A stretch of DNA of 64,000 nt from Bin87 sp963663945 (GCA_963663945.1 OY760687.1:744001-808000), one strand, 5' to 3'. Shown: positions 1 through 9,664, numbered from the stretch's first letter. The notes: generated by a model not told the origin, from the sequence alone. Made by a program: numbers and translations.

Positions 1-1
1 G

Positions 2-3000
2 CAGCGGGAACTGTTCCCGGACATCAGTCTGGGCCTCATCCGCGTCATCACCTACGATCAGCAGAGCGACCCCATCACCATGGCCGACGAGGTCACGGCC
101 AAGGTGGAGGACGCCATCGCCGGTGTGCCGGACCTGGAGCGATACACGTCCACCTCCACCAGCAACCAGTCGCTGGTGATAGCCAATTTCCCGTCCTCGG
201 CCAACCTGGATGAAGCGGAGGATGAAATCCGCAGCCAGGTCAGCGGGCTCGCTCTGCCGGACGGCGCCACCTCGCCCGCCGTGGTGCAGGTGACTTCCGA
301 TGCGTTCCCCGTCATGTGGCTCAGCGTGAGCGGCCAGCGGGACATTCCCGCCCTGCAGCGGGTCGTGGACGATGAGATCATCCCGCGCATGGAGGCCGTC
401 TCGGGCGTTTACGATGTCGAAGTCGCCGGCGGCGTCGAAGAACGGGTCTCCGTCATTGTTGACCCGGCCCGCCTGGATGAATACGGACTCACCATCCAAA
501 GTGTGGTCAACGCGGTGGGCGGAAACGCCATTGACCTCAACGCCGGCGAGCTCACCCGAGCCGGGCGTTCCGTGACGCTGCGCACCTATCACGGTTACAG
601 CGACCTGGACGCCATTCGCAGCGTTCCGGTCGGCGTTGTGCGCGGCGCTCCTGGCGGGGACACGCGGCCCATACTGGTATCCGACGTCGCCGAGGTCGTG
701 GTTGACACCCCCGACGCCAAAACCGTTTCCCGCACCAACGGCCAGGCCAGCCTGTCGCTGTCGGTTCAGCGAAATCCCGATGGAAACACCATCGCCATCA
801 CCAAGGAACTCCTCGCCGTCATCGACGAACTCGTACTCCCGCCCGACGTCCACGTCGAGATTCTCTACAACGACGGCCCCGAACTGGAAGCAGAGTTGAA
901 CAGCGTAACCAAGCAGGGCGGTCAGGGGTTCGTCATCGCCATACTGGCGATCTTCCTGTTCCTGATGCAGCTGCGCCCGTCGATCCTGCGCGGCATCCTA
1001 AACTCCCTGCGGCCCACCCTCATCATTGCTCTCTCCATACCGCTGAGCCTGCTGTCAACCATTCTCATAATGGCGGTCATGGACTGGACGCTCAACTTCA
1101 TGAGCCTGGCCGGTTTGGCCATCGCCGTGGGCCGCATCGCTGACGACAGCATCGTCGTACTGGAAAACACCTACCGCCACGTCAATGCCGGCGAACCGCG
1201 CGCTAGCGCCGCCCTGCGGGGCGCCCAGGAAGTCGGCGCCGCCATCGTCGGCTCCACCCTGACCACCGTGGCCGTTTTCCTGCCGCTGGCGTTCATCCCC
1301 GGCACCGTGGGCCAGTTTTTCCTGCCCTTTGCCCAGACGGTCTGCGTTTCCCTCGTCGCCTCCACTTTCGTTGCCCTAACCGCGGTGCCGGCACTGGGCT
1401 CCCTGCTGCTGCGCGAGGGTGATCTGGCGGCAGAAGACGCCGCCGAGGACACCTGGCTGCAGCGCGGCTACACCCCCGTCCTCCGCTGGGCGCTGGGCCA
1501 TCGCTTCATCACGGTGGCCGGTTGCCTGGCCGCCGTGGTCGGCAGCCTCTATCTGGTGACATTCCTGCCCATCACGTTGTTCTCGGCCGGCGATGCCGCG
1601 GCGCTCCGCATCGACGTCAGAATGGCGGAGAACACCGGTCCCGGCAGGATGTTTCAGGAGGTCCGCGGTATTGAGACCATCCTAAACGGCTACATTGAAC
1701 GGGGCTACATCACCTCCTACCAGGTGACAATGGGCGCCGCCAGCGGGGGCTCGGCCGGCGGCTCCAGGGGAAGCGGTTACGACATCGCCGGCTTTTCTCT
1801 CGCACTAAGCGGAGACTTCCCGCAGAGCGCCGTCACCGAGCTGCGCGCCGCCCTGCCCAACAACGAAAACGTTGAGACCCAGCTATTCGTCGATTCCTCC
1901 GGCCCGCCCCAGGCCGGCCTGCAGGTCAACGTCACCGGCAGCGATTTTGAAGCTGTGAAAGGCGCCGCCCAGAACCTGCTGGCTCGCATCGAACCTGTTG
2001 ACGGCCTCGCCAACCTCAAGACCAACCTCGGCGACGCCAAGGAAGAACTCACCTTCGTCGTTGACCCCGCCGAAGCCGCCAACTACGGGCTCACCTCCCG
2101 CATGGTGGCCGGTCAGGTGCGCACCTGGGTCCACGGCATGGACGTGGCCGACGTCAACCTGGAGGGCGACGTCCATGAGGTGGTGATCCGGGGACGGAAA
2201 GCAAGCGTTGACGAAATCGCCGAACTGCAGCGTCTTTCCATCGGTGGCCCCGCCGGCGTCGTCCGCCTCGGCGTTATCAGCAAAGTCAAAACCACCGTCG
2301 GCCCCTCGGTCGTTACCCGCTACGACGGCGACCGCTCGGTGCTCATCACCGGCACCTTTGAGGGCCAGGACGCTCAGGGCATCGCCACCCGAGTGGACCG
2401 CATAATCCGGGAGACTCCCCTGCCCCCGGGCGTCAGCGTGGAGCAGAGCGGTCTGGCCAGCGATATTGAGGAGCAGTTCGCCAGTGTCTATCTGGCAATG
2501 ATCATCGGCGTCTCGATGGTCTATCTGGTCATGGTGGCCACCATGGGTTCCCTGCGCGACCCGCTTATCGTGGTCCTCAGCATGCCCCTGGCCATCGTCG
2601 GCGCGATGGTTGCCCTGACCGTCACCGGACGGGCCCTGAGCCTGCCCTCGATGATGGGGTTCCTGTTCCTCATCGGCATCGTCGTCACCAATGCCATCGT
2701 CCTCCTCACATTTGTCGCCCAGTTGCGGGAACAGGGCTACGGCGCGCTGGACGCCCTCGTTGAGGCCGGACGAACCCGCCTGCGGCCCATCCTGATGACC
2801 GCTTTCACCACCATCCTGGCCCTCTTCCCATTGGCCTTGAGCGGCTCCAGCGGACTGGTCGGTGCAGAACTGGCCACGGTTGTCATCGGCGGGCTGATCA
2901 GCTCCACCTTCCTCACCCTGGTCGCCGTCCCCGTGACCTACCTCCTCCTATACGAAACCATTCCCAACCTGCCGGGCTGGATCATCCACTTGGTTACCCG

Positions 3001-3073
3001 CCATCGGGCTTCCCAACCAACGCCGGACGTCGACGAACCCCCTTCTGAACCAACCCCTGACAACGGGCAGTGA
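2..3073 (+). CDS. RND-family (AcrB/MMPL-type) efflux transporter, 5' end cut by window edge
   Basis: The reading frame is open from base 2, so the gene starts upstream of the window; about 1,023 residues are present. It should export drugs, lipophilic compounds or metals across the membrane using the proton gradient. The sequence shows the usual RND plan: a periplasmic porter domain, a membrane bundle near 900-1450, a second porter domain, and a second bundle near 2470-2980. Transmembrane helix 4 carries the paired aspartates of the proton relay (codons 1142-1147, context IADDSIVVLEN), as in AcrB. The tail is short and polar (TPDVDEPPSEPTPDNGQ). The adaptor protein would be expected upstream. 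The substrate cannot be read from sequence. Confidence 0.93.
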   Translation, partial: QRELFPDISLGLIRVITYDQQSDPITMADEVTAKVEDAIAGVPDLERYTSTSTSNQSLVIANFPSSANLDEAEDEIRSQVSGLALPDGATSPAVVQVTSDAFPVMWLSVSGQRDIPALQRVVDDEIIPRMEAVSGVYDVEVAGGVEERVSVIVDPARLDEYGLTIQSVVNAVGGNAIDLNAGELTRAGRSVTLRTYHGYSDLDAIRSVPVGVVRGAPGGDTRPILVSDVAEVVVDTPDAKTVSRTNGQASLSLSVQRNPDGNTIAITKELLAVIDELVLPPDVHVEILYNDGPELEAELNSVTKQGGQGFVIAILAIFLFLMQLRPSILRGILNSLRPTLIIALSIPLSLLSTILIMAVMDWTLNFMSLAGLAIAVGRIADDSIVVLENTYRHVNAGEPRASAALRGAQEVGAAIVGSTLTTVAVFLPLAFIPGTVGQFFLPFAQTVCVSLVASTFVALTAVPALGSLLLREGDLAAEDAAEDTWLQRGYTPVLRWALGHRFITVAGCLAAVVGSLYLVTFLPITLFSAGDAAALRIDVRMAENTGPGRMFQEVRGIETILNGYIERGYITSYQVTMGAASGGSAGGSRGSGYDIAGFSLALSGDFPQSAVTELRAALPNNENVETQLFVDSSGPPQAGLQVNVTGSDFEAVKGAAQNLLARIEPVDGLANLKTNLGDAKEELTFVVDPAEAANYGLTSRMVAGQVRTWVHGMDVADVNLEGDVHEVVIRGRKASVDEIAELQRLSIGGPAGVVRLGVISKVKTTVGPSVVTRYDGDRSVLITGTFEGQDAQGIATRVDRIIRETPLPPGVSVEQSGLASDIEEQFASVYLAMIIGVSMVYLVMVATMGSLRDPLIVVLSMPLAIVGAMVALTVTGRALSLPSMMGFLFLIGIVVTNAIVLLTFVAQLREQGYGALDALVEAGRTRLRPILMTAFTTILALFPLALSGSSGLVGAELATVVIGGLISSTFLTLVAVPVTYLLLYETIPNLPGWIIHLVTRHRASQPTPDVDEPPSEPTPDNGQ

Positions 3074-3164
3074 AATCCGACGAAGCGACACAGAGGCTTT
3101 TTGCGATGGTTCTCAGGGATGTCTTGCGACTAACTTTGTGAGCAGTTTGCCAGGAGGACAGCCT

Positions 3165-3275
3165 ATGAAGAAGCATTGGCGTAAAGCGCTGGTAATAGTT
3201 GCTGTATTGGTCGGAATTTGGGGCCTGCTCATGTGGTTTGCCAATTCCTGGTCTCTCGGCGGCTTCGGTTTTTAG
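3165..3275 (+). CDS. Small single-span membrane protein (36 aa)
   Basis: A short open frame begins 91 bases after the RND gene on the same strand. It has a strong Shine-Dalgarno sequence, AGGAGG at 3152-3157, seven bases before the ATG. The protein starts KKHWRK, then has one hydrophobic helix (ALVIVAVLVGIWGLLMWF) and a short Gly/Phe-rich tail. Positive residues first suggest the N-terminus stays in the cytoplasm. It may be a small accessory subunit of the efflux pump, by analogy with AcrZ-like peptides, but there is no recognisable similarity and the role is inference from position only. Confidence 0.6.
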   Translation: MKKHWRKALVIVAVLVGIWGLLMWFANSWSLGGFGF

Positions 3276-3330
3276 ACCTACGCTGACCGAGAGACAGGCC
3301 CACGATCTCTGGCCGGACACGCCTTCCTGA

Positions 3331-3564
3331 TCACCCGTCGCCAAGCGAAAGTATCCCGAGCTGCGTCGCCGTCATCACGGCCTCGAACCGCGACTTCGCG
3401 TTCAGCTTGCGCCGCAGGTTCGCCACGTGCGACCGCACCGTGTGTAGCGTGACCTCCAGCTCGGCGGTGATGTAGTCGTTCTCCCAGCCCAACGCCATCA
3501 GCCTCCCACAAAATCGCGAATGTCGTGCGGGCGTTTTCGCTGCACGGCAAGTTTGCAGGAACAA
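3331..3564 (-). pseudogene. LuxR-type HTH relic of a response regulator
   Basis: The last ~55 codons read as a LuxR/GerE helix-turn-helix: NDYITAELEVTLHTVRSHV followed by ANLRRKLNAKSRFEAVMTA, matching the recognition-helix pattern TVRSHVxNLRRKL. The receiver domain and the usual LTPREREVL lead-in are missing; sequence upstream of the HTH is unlike coding sequence. This is therefore the truncated 3' end of a regulator gene. The stop codon is at 3331-3333. It sits between the RND gene and the SulP gene with no obvious partner kinase. Confidence 0.55.
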
Positions 3565-3929
3565 TTTGCCATTCCCGAACCAAGTAAGCCCAGCCAGTGC
3601 CCGGGATGATGTTCAAAATCCAGCCGCCGTTTCTGTCGCTCTCATAAATTGCACATCACAACTGCGGGTACGAGCGTTCATATAGACAGTGCAAAAAGCC
3701 TTACGCCGCTTGCGAGCGCCTTGGTATCACCGCAATCTGTGACCTAACCTTGGAGAATTGGTCCAGTATCCATGTTTGGATTCCGGACGGGACGGTGGGT
3801 GCGAGACGGCCGCTAGAAAGCACACTACTGAGGAGATCGTCAGCAAATTGAGTGGGTACAGTGCTCGCGTCGATGTTGCACCCGCCCAGCGGAATGAGAT
3901 TGCCAATTCACCGACTGAACGGAGCAGAC
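3565..3929. other. Intergenic region, no gene seen
   Basis: About 365 bases between the LuxR relic and the SulP gene. An AT-richer stretch near 3640-3700 may hold the SulP promoter, but no confident -35/-10 pair was found. Longer upstream start choices for SulP in this stretch lack a ribosome-binding site. Confidence 0.4.
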
Positions 3930-5618
3930 ATGCAGTTACCAAAGGCCCTCAACCGAAAACTTCATGCTTCGTTCGAGTACAGATGGGCCGACCTAAAGGG
4001 CGACCTCTTCGCAGGCTTGGTATCCAGCGCACTGGCCATCCCGACCGCTCTCAGTTTCGGTCAACTGTCCGGACTCGGGCCCGTGGCCGCCTTGCACGGA
4101 GCCCTGGCGCTCGGTGTCTTCGGCGCCCTGGCGGGCAGCACCCGCGCCATAATCTCCGGCCCGAACCCCCATGTCACCATCATCATAGTCCTGGCAGTCT
4201 CCAAATACACTCACAGCATTGGGGAAGCCTTGGCCGCCGCCATACTCGCAGGCGTGATCCAGATCCTGTTCGGCCTTCTACGCATCGGCCGTTACATAGC
4301 CTATGTGCCAGTTTCACTCCTGGTAGGGTTCTTCACCGGCGTTGGCATACTGCTGATCACCACCCAGGCCGCGCCGGCAATGGGAGTTGCCAACGTCAGC
4401 GGGAGCCCCGCTGGCGCGATGATGGCTCTCCCGTCCACCATTCAGAACGCAAAACCGCACGCCGCTATCATAACGGCTATTTGCCTCGCCGCCGTCATCC
4501 TCTGGCGCGGGCCACTGCAACGCTTTGCTCCCGGTCAACTGATTTTGGTGATGGCAGGAACACTCGCCGGCATATTCTGGCTCACGGAAGCGCCTGCCGT
4601 TGGGCCCATCGACGTGGGTATTCCCACCTTGCAATGGCCTCAACTCTCCATGGAGTTTCTGCTACACACCATCCAACCAGCCTTCATGATCGCGATGCTC
4701 AGCTCAATGACCATCATGATCGCGTCAATTATGACCGAGACCATCACCGGCCGGCAGGAGCAGACCAATCGACTTCTGGTGGGACACGGCATCGGAAATA
4801 TCGCCGCCGGATTAGTCGGCGGCCTGCCTGGGAGCGTCAGCCCAGCAACACCGGTCAACGCGTACTCAGGCGGCAGAACCGTGGTTTCCAACCTGACCGT
4901 GACCGCAATGGTTCTTCTCACCCTGGTAACCGGCCTCAGCGCACTGATCGAGTTGATTCCCGAGGCCGTGATGGCTTCACTGCTCATCGTCGTCGGAGTC
5001 AGCCTCATCAACTGGCGATTGATACGTCGACTGCACAAGACCACTGTGGCATTCGCACTGGTCACGATTCTGACAGCTTTCCTCGTTGTGTTCGTTGACG
5101 TCATAACCGCTCTGATCGTGGGCTTCATCATCGGCATGCTCGTCAACAGCCGGAACCTCGAACCCTTCGAGGTAAGCAAGCTGGTGTCGGTCCCACTGCT
5201 CGACAGCGAGGTACTCGGGCGAGATGCCGAGGTCGACGACCCCTTCGGGGCCAGCACCGGTCTGGTCCGGTTCCCCGAACAGGTTTCCGTCGCCTCAGCG
5301 CGCGAGATAGGCCGCATCGTCAGCAGAGACGTAGGAGCCCACCGGACGGTCATATTCGACCTTGCACTCACCGAGTACATCGACGACACCGCCGCCGTGA
5401 TGTTGGGTAACCTGATCAACACTGTGGCCTCCCGCGGCCAGCGGGACTTCGTCATCACCGGCATGCGAGAAGACATCGCTCAGAAACTCAAATCCTTCGG
5501 CTTTCTGGACCGCGTGCCGCCAGATCACCTGGTACACGATATGACCGCTGCTAAACGCGCCGTTAAGCCGATGTTGGAAGCAGACCTCGCCAATAACCGA
5601 GCAGCTGGTTCAACATGA
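3930..5618 (+). CDS. SulP-family anion permease with C-terminal STAS domain
   Basis: A 562-residue membrane transporter of the SLC26/SulP family, expected to move sulfate, bicarbonate or another small anion across the inner membrane. The N-terminus has the family signature (DLKGDLFAGLVSSALAIPTA and later GSTRAIISGPNPHVT), followed by 10-12 hydrophobic segments to about residue 430. The last ~120 residues form a STAS domain (VIFDLALTEYIDDTAAVML), a cytoplasmic regulatory module. The ATG at 3930 is chosen because GGAG at 3921 lies at normal spacing and the protein then starts MQLPKALNRK, as relatives do; a longer frame begins at 3852. The anion cannot be predicted. Confidence 0.9.
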   Translation: MQLPKALNRKLHASFEYRWADLKGDLFAGLVSSALAIPTALSFGQLSGLGPVAALHGALALGVFGALAGSTRAIISGPNPHVTIIIVLAVSKYTHSIGEALAAAILAGVIQILFGLLRIGRYIAYVPVSLLVGFFTGVGILLITTQAAPAMGVANVSGSPAGAMMALPSTIQNAKPHAAIITAICLAAVILWRGPLQRFAPGQLILVMAGTLAGIFWLTEAPAVGPIDVGIPTLQWPQLSMEFLLHTIQPAFMIAMLSSMTIMIASIMTETITGRQEQTNRLLVGHGIGNIAAGLVGGLPGSVSPATPVNAYSGGRTVVSNLTVTAMVLLTLVTGLSALIELIPEAVMASLLIVVGVSLINWRLIRRLHKTTVAFALVTILTAFLVVFVDVITALIVGFIIGMLVNSRNLEPFEVSKLVSVPLLDSEVLGRDAEVDDPFGASTGLVRFPEQVSVASAREIGRIVSRDVGAHRTVIFDLALTEYIDDTAAVMLGNLINTVASRGQRDFVITGMREDIAQKLKSFGFLDRVPPDHLVHDMTAAKRAVKPMLEADLANNRAAGST

Positions 5619-5896
5619 CGTCAATCAACGCGCCCCCGGCGTTCGATCACACCGCAGTCGGTCCCCGCTCAACAGCCGCAGCGCGATCAGGACGCTGCTA
5701 CGCTTGCATTAGTCACCACTGCTCGATAACACTCGAAACCATAAAACCCGTCGAGCCTGAACTGCCTAAATCCCCCTTCATGAACAATTCTATTGGAGAA
5801 GGGAACGTGAAACCGTTGCGACGCATCACCCTCCGCAGGCCTGGACAAGATTCGGAGCTTTGCCGACCGGCACCAAGCTGGAATCCCGACTAAGCT
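5619..5896. other. Intergenic region, no gene seen
   Basis: About 280 bases after the SulP gene. No credible coding frame, hairpin with a T-run or repeat was found. Confidence 0.4.
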
Positions 5897-6019
5897 GGAC
5901 GACGATGGCACAAGAAGGTCCCCGACTGGGCGCGGCAGATGGTCATGCTACTGCGCCCCTGTCTACTACAGCACCCGCTGGTGCTGGTGGACGACAGTGG
6001 TTATGCCGTCGAGGCCCGA
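5897..6019 (+). pseudogene. Transposase fragment (IS4/IS701-like DDE domain relic)
   Basis: A ~40-codon stretch reads WHKKVPDWARQMVMLL then PLVLVDDSGYAV. This matches the block around the second catalytic aspartate of IS4/IS701-like DDE transposases (pattern KxxDWARQMxxxxRRW...LVxVADSxYA). The frame is closed upstream and loses similarity after GYAV, so it is an isolated relic. Identification rests on this one conserved block. Confidence 0.45.
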
Positions 6020-6179
6020 GTTTCAGCCACAGAGCCACCAGGACGACCGCGGCAGGCGTTTAGGGTAAACCCCGCTCTCGAAGCCTGCAAACAGACCCGG
6101 CGGGGGCCGACAAATCGCGAATTGCGTCCCCCGCCAACGTTCACTCAAACGTGAACCCCGCCACCGACCATCCTCCGGC

Positions 6180-7796
6180 TCAGCCCGTCGCCACCCTCTG
6201 GCTGGAATCAGCCACCACCACTGGATGCCCGAGGTTAGCAGCATTGCCGGCGCTATCGTAGACACCGCCTCCACTCGCACTCAGGCTGTTGGCTGAAATG
6301 CCGATGCCATCCATGTCCGTGTCGCCGCCCTGCACCACGTAGCGGAAGACCGACGAGTCAACGAACGTCAGGGTCGCCGACGCTTCAACCGTCGCCTGGC
6401 GTGCCACCCCACCGATGTCGAGCTCAAGGCTCAGCACTCCCTTGCGCACCACCCGCTCGTCAAATGTCACCTCCACCGTGATTTCCTCACCAGCAGCGTA
6501 GGCATCGCCGTTGGCCGGCCGAGATGTGAGCCTGATCGAGGACACGGCGGGAGGACTCGCGTCCACCTTGTGCTTCGCCTGATGGCCAGTGCCCAGGTAG
6601 TAGGGATTGCGCTCCACGTCCGTGCCCTTGGCCTTGATGGTGCCGCCACCCGCGAAGCCGCTCTCTTCGGAGCCGAGCACGATCCCCACACCCTCGGCGT
6701 CCATGTCGCCAGGGCGCACCGTGTAGCCGAAGACGAGCGTGTCCGTGCCAGAACCGCGCAGGTAGCCGGCCTCTCTGATCACGCCATCCCAGTTGTAGTC
6801 CACCACACCCAGATGAAGCTCCACCGACACGTCGCCATCCACGACAACGTCCGTGTCGAACCTCATAGAAACCTCGATGACCTCGTTGGCGTGGTACGCG
6901 GTCCACCCATCCGACGGTGAGGAGATTATCTGCGCCTCCTGCACGTAGGGCCGCCCGTCAACCTTCTGCTTCCAGCCACCAGTCACGCCAGTGTGGCCGT
7001 ACTCTACCGGCACGTCGGTTCCCTCGGCAAAGATGTCGCCGCCGAAGCCGTAGGCGGGGCTGCGGTCATCGCCCGTGGCCGCGGCGGCCACCCTGATCCC
7101 GTCGCCGTCGAAATCTTCAGGCTGCACCAGGTAGCGGAAGATCAGGGACCTGGTCCCAGAACCAGCCTCGTAGCCGGCGCCCCGCCAGGTGCTGTCGTCC
7201 TCGTCGCCGAGGTACAGGGCGAGATTCGCATCGGCGCCAGCATCGACCTTCTGGTCGAAGTCCACCGCAATGTCGATGGCGTCGCCGTTGTGGTAGGCGT
7301 ACCGGTCCAAGGGTTGCGAAGCGATGCTCACGCTGATGATCTCCGGCGCGTCGTCGTCCTCAATCGTCACGACGCAGTGGTGCCACACGTCATCGTCCCA
7401 GAAGCCGATGGCGAAGGTCTCATCGTGCTCCGGCAGCGTGTCCTCCTTGGTCACGATGGGAGCACGCAGCGTACTCTCACCACCGCTGGACTGCACCTTG
7501 AAGCCATGGTACTCCACGTAGTCGTCGCCATCGGCAGTGTGGTACCGGTGATCCGTGAAGAAAAACGCCGACTTGATCTTGTGACCGGAACGGCGCACTC
7601 CGATTGAACCGGTGTTGCCCTCCTCGATGGGGTCGGGACAAACCGCATAAACACCGCCGTGGTTAGCATGAGCCTCGCTGGGCATGCCCAACGCGACGGC
7701 CACGACGGCAAGCGTCACGAATGCAGCCAAGGCGGCAAGTGGGAAAACGTTCGTAATGCCGAACCATCGTCGAAAGTCTCGTTTCTTCCCTTGCAT
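6180..7796 (-). CDS. Secreted protein with Calx-beta-like and repeated beta-sandwich domains
   Basis: A 538-residue exported protein of unknown function. The start at 7796 has AGGAGG eight bases upstream. The N-terminus is a signal peptide: basic residues (QGKKRDFRRW), then a hydrophobic core (FPLAALAAFVTLAVVAVALG), then an A-x-A-type cleavage region (SEAHA). Residues ~50-130 resemble a Calx-beta domain (EHDETFAIGFWDDD...VTIEDDD). Three beta-sandwich repeats of ~110 residues follow, each with the pattern YxxGDxIxVxVxFDxxVxV...LxLxLG...LxFxYxVxPxDxDxDGIxV, and the gene ends at the third. Asp-rich loops suggest calcium binding. The protein is likely extracellular or cell-surface; the AT-rich upstream region probably holds the promoter. 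Confidence 0.8.
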   Translation of the reverse strand: MQGKKRDFRRWFGITNVFPLAALAAFVTLAVVAVALGMPSEAHANHGGVYAVCPDPIEEGNTGSIGVRRSGHKIKSAFFFTDHRYHTADGDDYVEYHGFKVQSSGGESTLRAPIVTKEDTLPEHDETFAIGFWDDDVWHHCVVTIEDDDAPEIISVSIASQPLDRYAYHNGDAIDIAVDFDQKVDAGADANLALYLGDEDDSTWRGAGYEAGSGTRSLIFRYLVQPEDFDGDGIRVAAAATGDDRSPAYGFGGDIFAEGTDVPVEYGHTGVTGGWKQKVDGRPYVQEAQIISSPSDGWTAYHANEVIEVSMRFDTDVVVDGDVSVELHLGVVDYNWDGVIREAGYLRGSGTDTLVFGYTVRPGDMDAEGVGIVLGSEESGFAGGGTIKAKGTDVERNPYYLGTGHQAKHKVDASPPAVSSIRLTSRPANGDAYAAGEEITVEVTFDERVVRKGVLSLELDIGGVARQATVEASATLTFVDSSVFRYVVQGGDTDMDGIGISANSLSASGGGVYDSAGNAANLGHPVVVADSSQRVATG

Positions 7797-7809
7797 ATCG
7801 GGCCTCCTG

Positions 7810-7849
7810 TCCAAGTAAGTTATGTTTTTATATCCAAGTACGTTATATG
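7810..7849 (-). promoter_or_regulatory. Direct repeats in the upstream region of the secreted protein gene
   Basis: TCCAAGTA-A-GTTATG (7810-7824) and TCCAAGTA-C-GTTATATG (7833-7849) are near-identical direct repeats, 23 bases apart, just upstream of the ribosome-binding site of the minus-strand secreted-protein gene. The surrounding DNA is AT-rich in an otherwise GC-rich region. They could be a paired regulator site or promoter duplication. No regulator is identified. Confidence 0.35.
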
Positions 7850-8046
7850 TTTAATTGTACACCCGTACCCGTCAGATTTACGGAGCACAGGACTGCAGAC
7901 GGACATGTGCGTGCGAGTTACTACGTTGACCGCTGGATCAACAGCCACGATCCCAGCGGATCCAACAGGCGCAGCATCCAGCCGGACCCCAGTGCCGACT
8001 GCAGCTACATAGGCCACCACGCGACCGGCTGACACTCAACAGGCAT

Positions 8047-8193
8047 AACGCCCTCGTCACCGACGTGAAGACCCGCCAGGAACGTCCCTGGTACCGCTAC
8101 CAGCTCATGATCTACCAGTACGCCCTGACGCGGGCACTGCCCGAGCACTGCGACGCGCGCATCGCCGGCACGGTCTCAACCCACGCCAAGTAC
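8047..8193 (+). pseudogene. PD-(D/E)XK nuclease relic (RecB/Cas4-like)
   Basis: A ~48-codon stretch reads VTDVKTRQERPWYRYQLMIY then QYALTRALPEHCDARIAG. It matches the D-x-K-T...Q-x-x-x-Y-x-Y-A-L block of RecB/Cas4-like PD-(D/E)XK nucleases, with the catalytic D/K pair seen as TDVKT. There is a stop upstream and no continuation after ~8193. It is a decayed fragment; the assignment relies on this short block. Confidence 0.4.
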
Positions 8194-8344
8194 GCGTGCT
8201 CACAAGGTGACACCACCCGAAATCGCCTCGCGGTGGGTTTCAGCATTGACACATCTGACGGCCCCCAATACGCTTCGCCTCGTACCTGCGTAGCGGGAGA
8301 CACGACGCCTTATGGAATAAATACGATGGTGCCACGAATGTCAG

Positions 8345-8521
8345 ATGGAGAGTCCGCTCACTGCTGACCATTGTCTGCACTGCGGCGGATGGAACACCGT
8401 AGTGACCACGAAGGGGACAATGGGGTGGCGGCTCGGCTTTCTTGACCGCAGGAGCGCCCTGCTGCTGCTGGGCCTGTTCGGCTGCGTGGCAATTATCGTC
8501 ACGATGGTCATCCTGTCGTAA
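8345..8521 (+). CDS. Small CxxC-containing membrane protein (58 aa)
   Basis: An open frame with an N-terminal Cys pair (DHCLHCGGWNTVV) like half of a zinc ribbon, a basic stretch (RLGFLDRRS), and a C-terminal hydrophobic helix (ALLLLGLFGCVAIIVTMVIL) ending at the stop. The shape, cytoplasmic CxxC then a tail anchor, is typical of real small membrane proteins rather than chance. An internal ATG at 8420 has AAGGGG at a fair distance and would leave only the membrane helix. The ribosome-binding site for the ATG at 8345 is weak. No family is recognised. Confidence 0.45.
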   Translation: MESPLTADHCLHCGGWNTVVTTKGTMGWRLGFLDRRSALLLLGLFGCVAIIVTMVILS

Positions 8522-8639
8522 CGGCGAAGCACGGCAGTACGAAGCTGTCGGTGGCAGTCACGGTTCCGCCAGGCGAACGGGATAATCCCTGTCGCAAGCT
8601 GAAAGGCGGAACTCGCCCACAGACTGGCCGACGGTTGCG

Positions 8640-9352
8640 GGAGCTGGGAAGCCTTACTCTCACGCCTGGCGACGGCCTGATCCAGGCCGCGTGATCCACA
8701 GCCCAGCATGCCACCGGTTACACCATCGAGTGGAAGTCGGGAAGCCAGAATCACGCGGCGGACCGGCGTGGGACAAACGACCATGAGTACGAACATCACC
8801 GGTCTGACTAACGGCACCGGGTACACGGGTCGCGTTTACGCCACCACCGACATCAACTCCGGCGAGCTTTCGTACGAACCGACCACCACACCAGCCCAGC
8901 CGGACGAGGGGCCGTTCAACGTATCGTTCTCGAACGTGCCCAGCGTGCCCAGTAATCCGACGGCGCTCCGTTCATGCACGAGCTGCACGCCCGATGCCGC
9001 CTGCTCCCCCAGCGACGTGCCGGTATCGCAGAATGTCGCAGTTGGTGTTGATGGACGATGCTCAGGCTACCGAAGGCGAGACGATTACCCTCCAGGTGGG
9101 CTGAACTACACCGCAACTGGCCCAGTCACGGTGGACTGTGCGAGCCAGGATGACACTGCGACGGCAGGTGAGGACTACATCTCCAGATCCGGCATGCTGC
9201 GGTTCGCAACAGGCGAGCGGTTCACAATCGTATCGGTGCCAACGCTTAACGACCGCGACGACGACAACCGGGAGACGTTCAAGTTACGGTTGTCCAACGT
9301 CACCGGAGCGTTCATTGCGTCCGATACAGCGACGGGCACAATCCGCGACTAG
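8640..9352 (+). pseudogene. Decayed FN3/Calx-beta repeat protein
   Basis: Pieces of a secreted repeat protein are visible in more than one frame. An FN3-like block (ATGYTIEWKSGSQ, then STNITGLTNGTGYTGRVYAT) is followed by a Calx-beta-like block (DDAQATEGETITLQVG shifted relative to LNYTATGPVTVDCASQDDTA and LNDRDDDNRETFKLRLSNV). Frame changes near 8755 and 9050-9090 break the gene. The domain style resembles that of the intact secreted protein on the opposite strand at 6180-7796, so it may be a related, inactivated surface protein. The frame ends at TAG, 9350-9352. Confidence 0.5.
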
Positions 9353-9664
9353 CACCCAACGCAGCAAGAGCCATAGTTGGCGGAGTTGTGTGCAAACTCC
9401 GCCAACTGCCGCACGATCCTAAATCCCAAGCGTCGGTGAGCAAGTAAGCGTCGCACCAGGACCCTTAAGCCGCCCTTGTTGCTCCTGACAAACCGAGCAT
9501 ACAGTTTTGCAACTTCTTTTGGCCTCAGCCCAAAAACACGTCACCCGCTGCTACGATCCAACTCACCACAGCGCCGGTCGCCACCAACGACGGAGCCGAC
9601 GGGTTCATGGCCGGCTCCAGATTCCCGAGTCTCGGCCGGACAGCCTCCCGGACAACCTTTCCCG
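9353..9664. other. Intergenic region, no gene seen
   Basis: About 310 bases between the Calx-beta relic and a convergent membrane-protein gene. No coding frame or clear terminator was found. Confidence 0.4.

Noticed and set aside
3758..5098. Long plus-strand frame (446 codons) overlapping the SulP gene
   Set aside because: Arg/His/Pro-rich, no domain, and it lies over the clear SulP frame; a shadow of GC-rich coding sequence.
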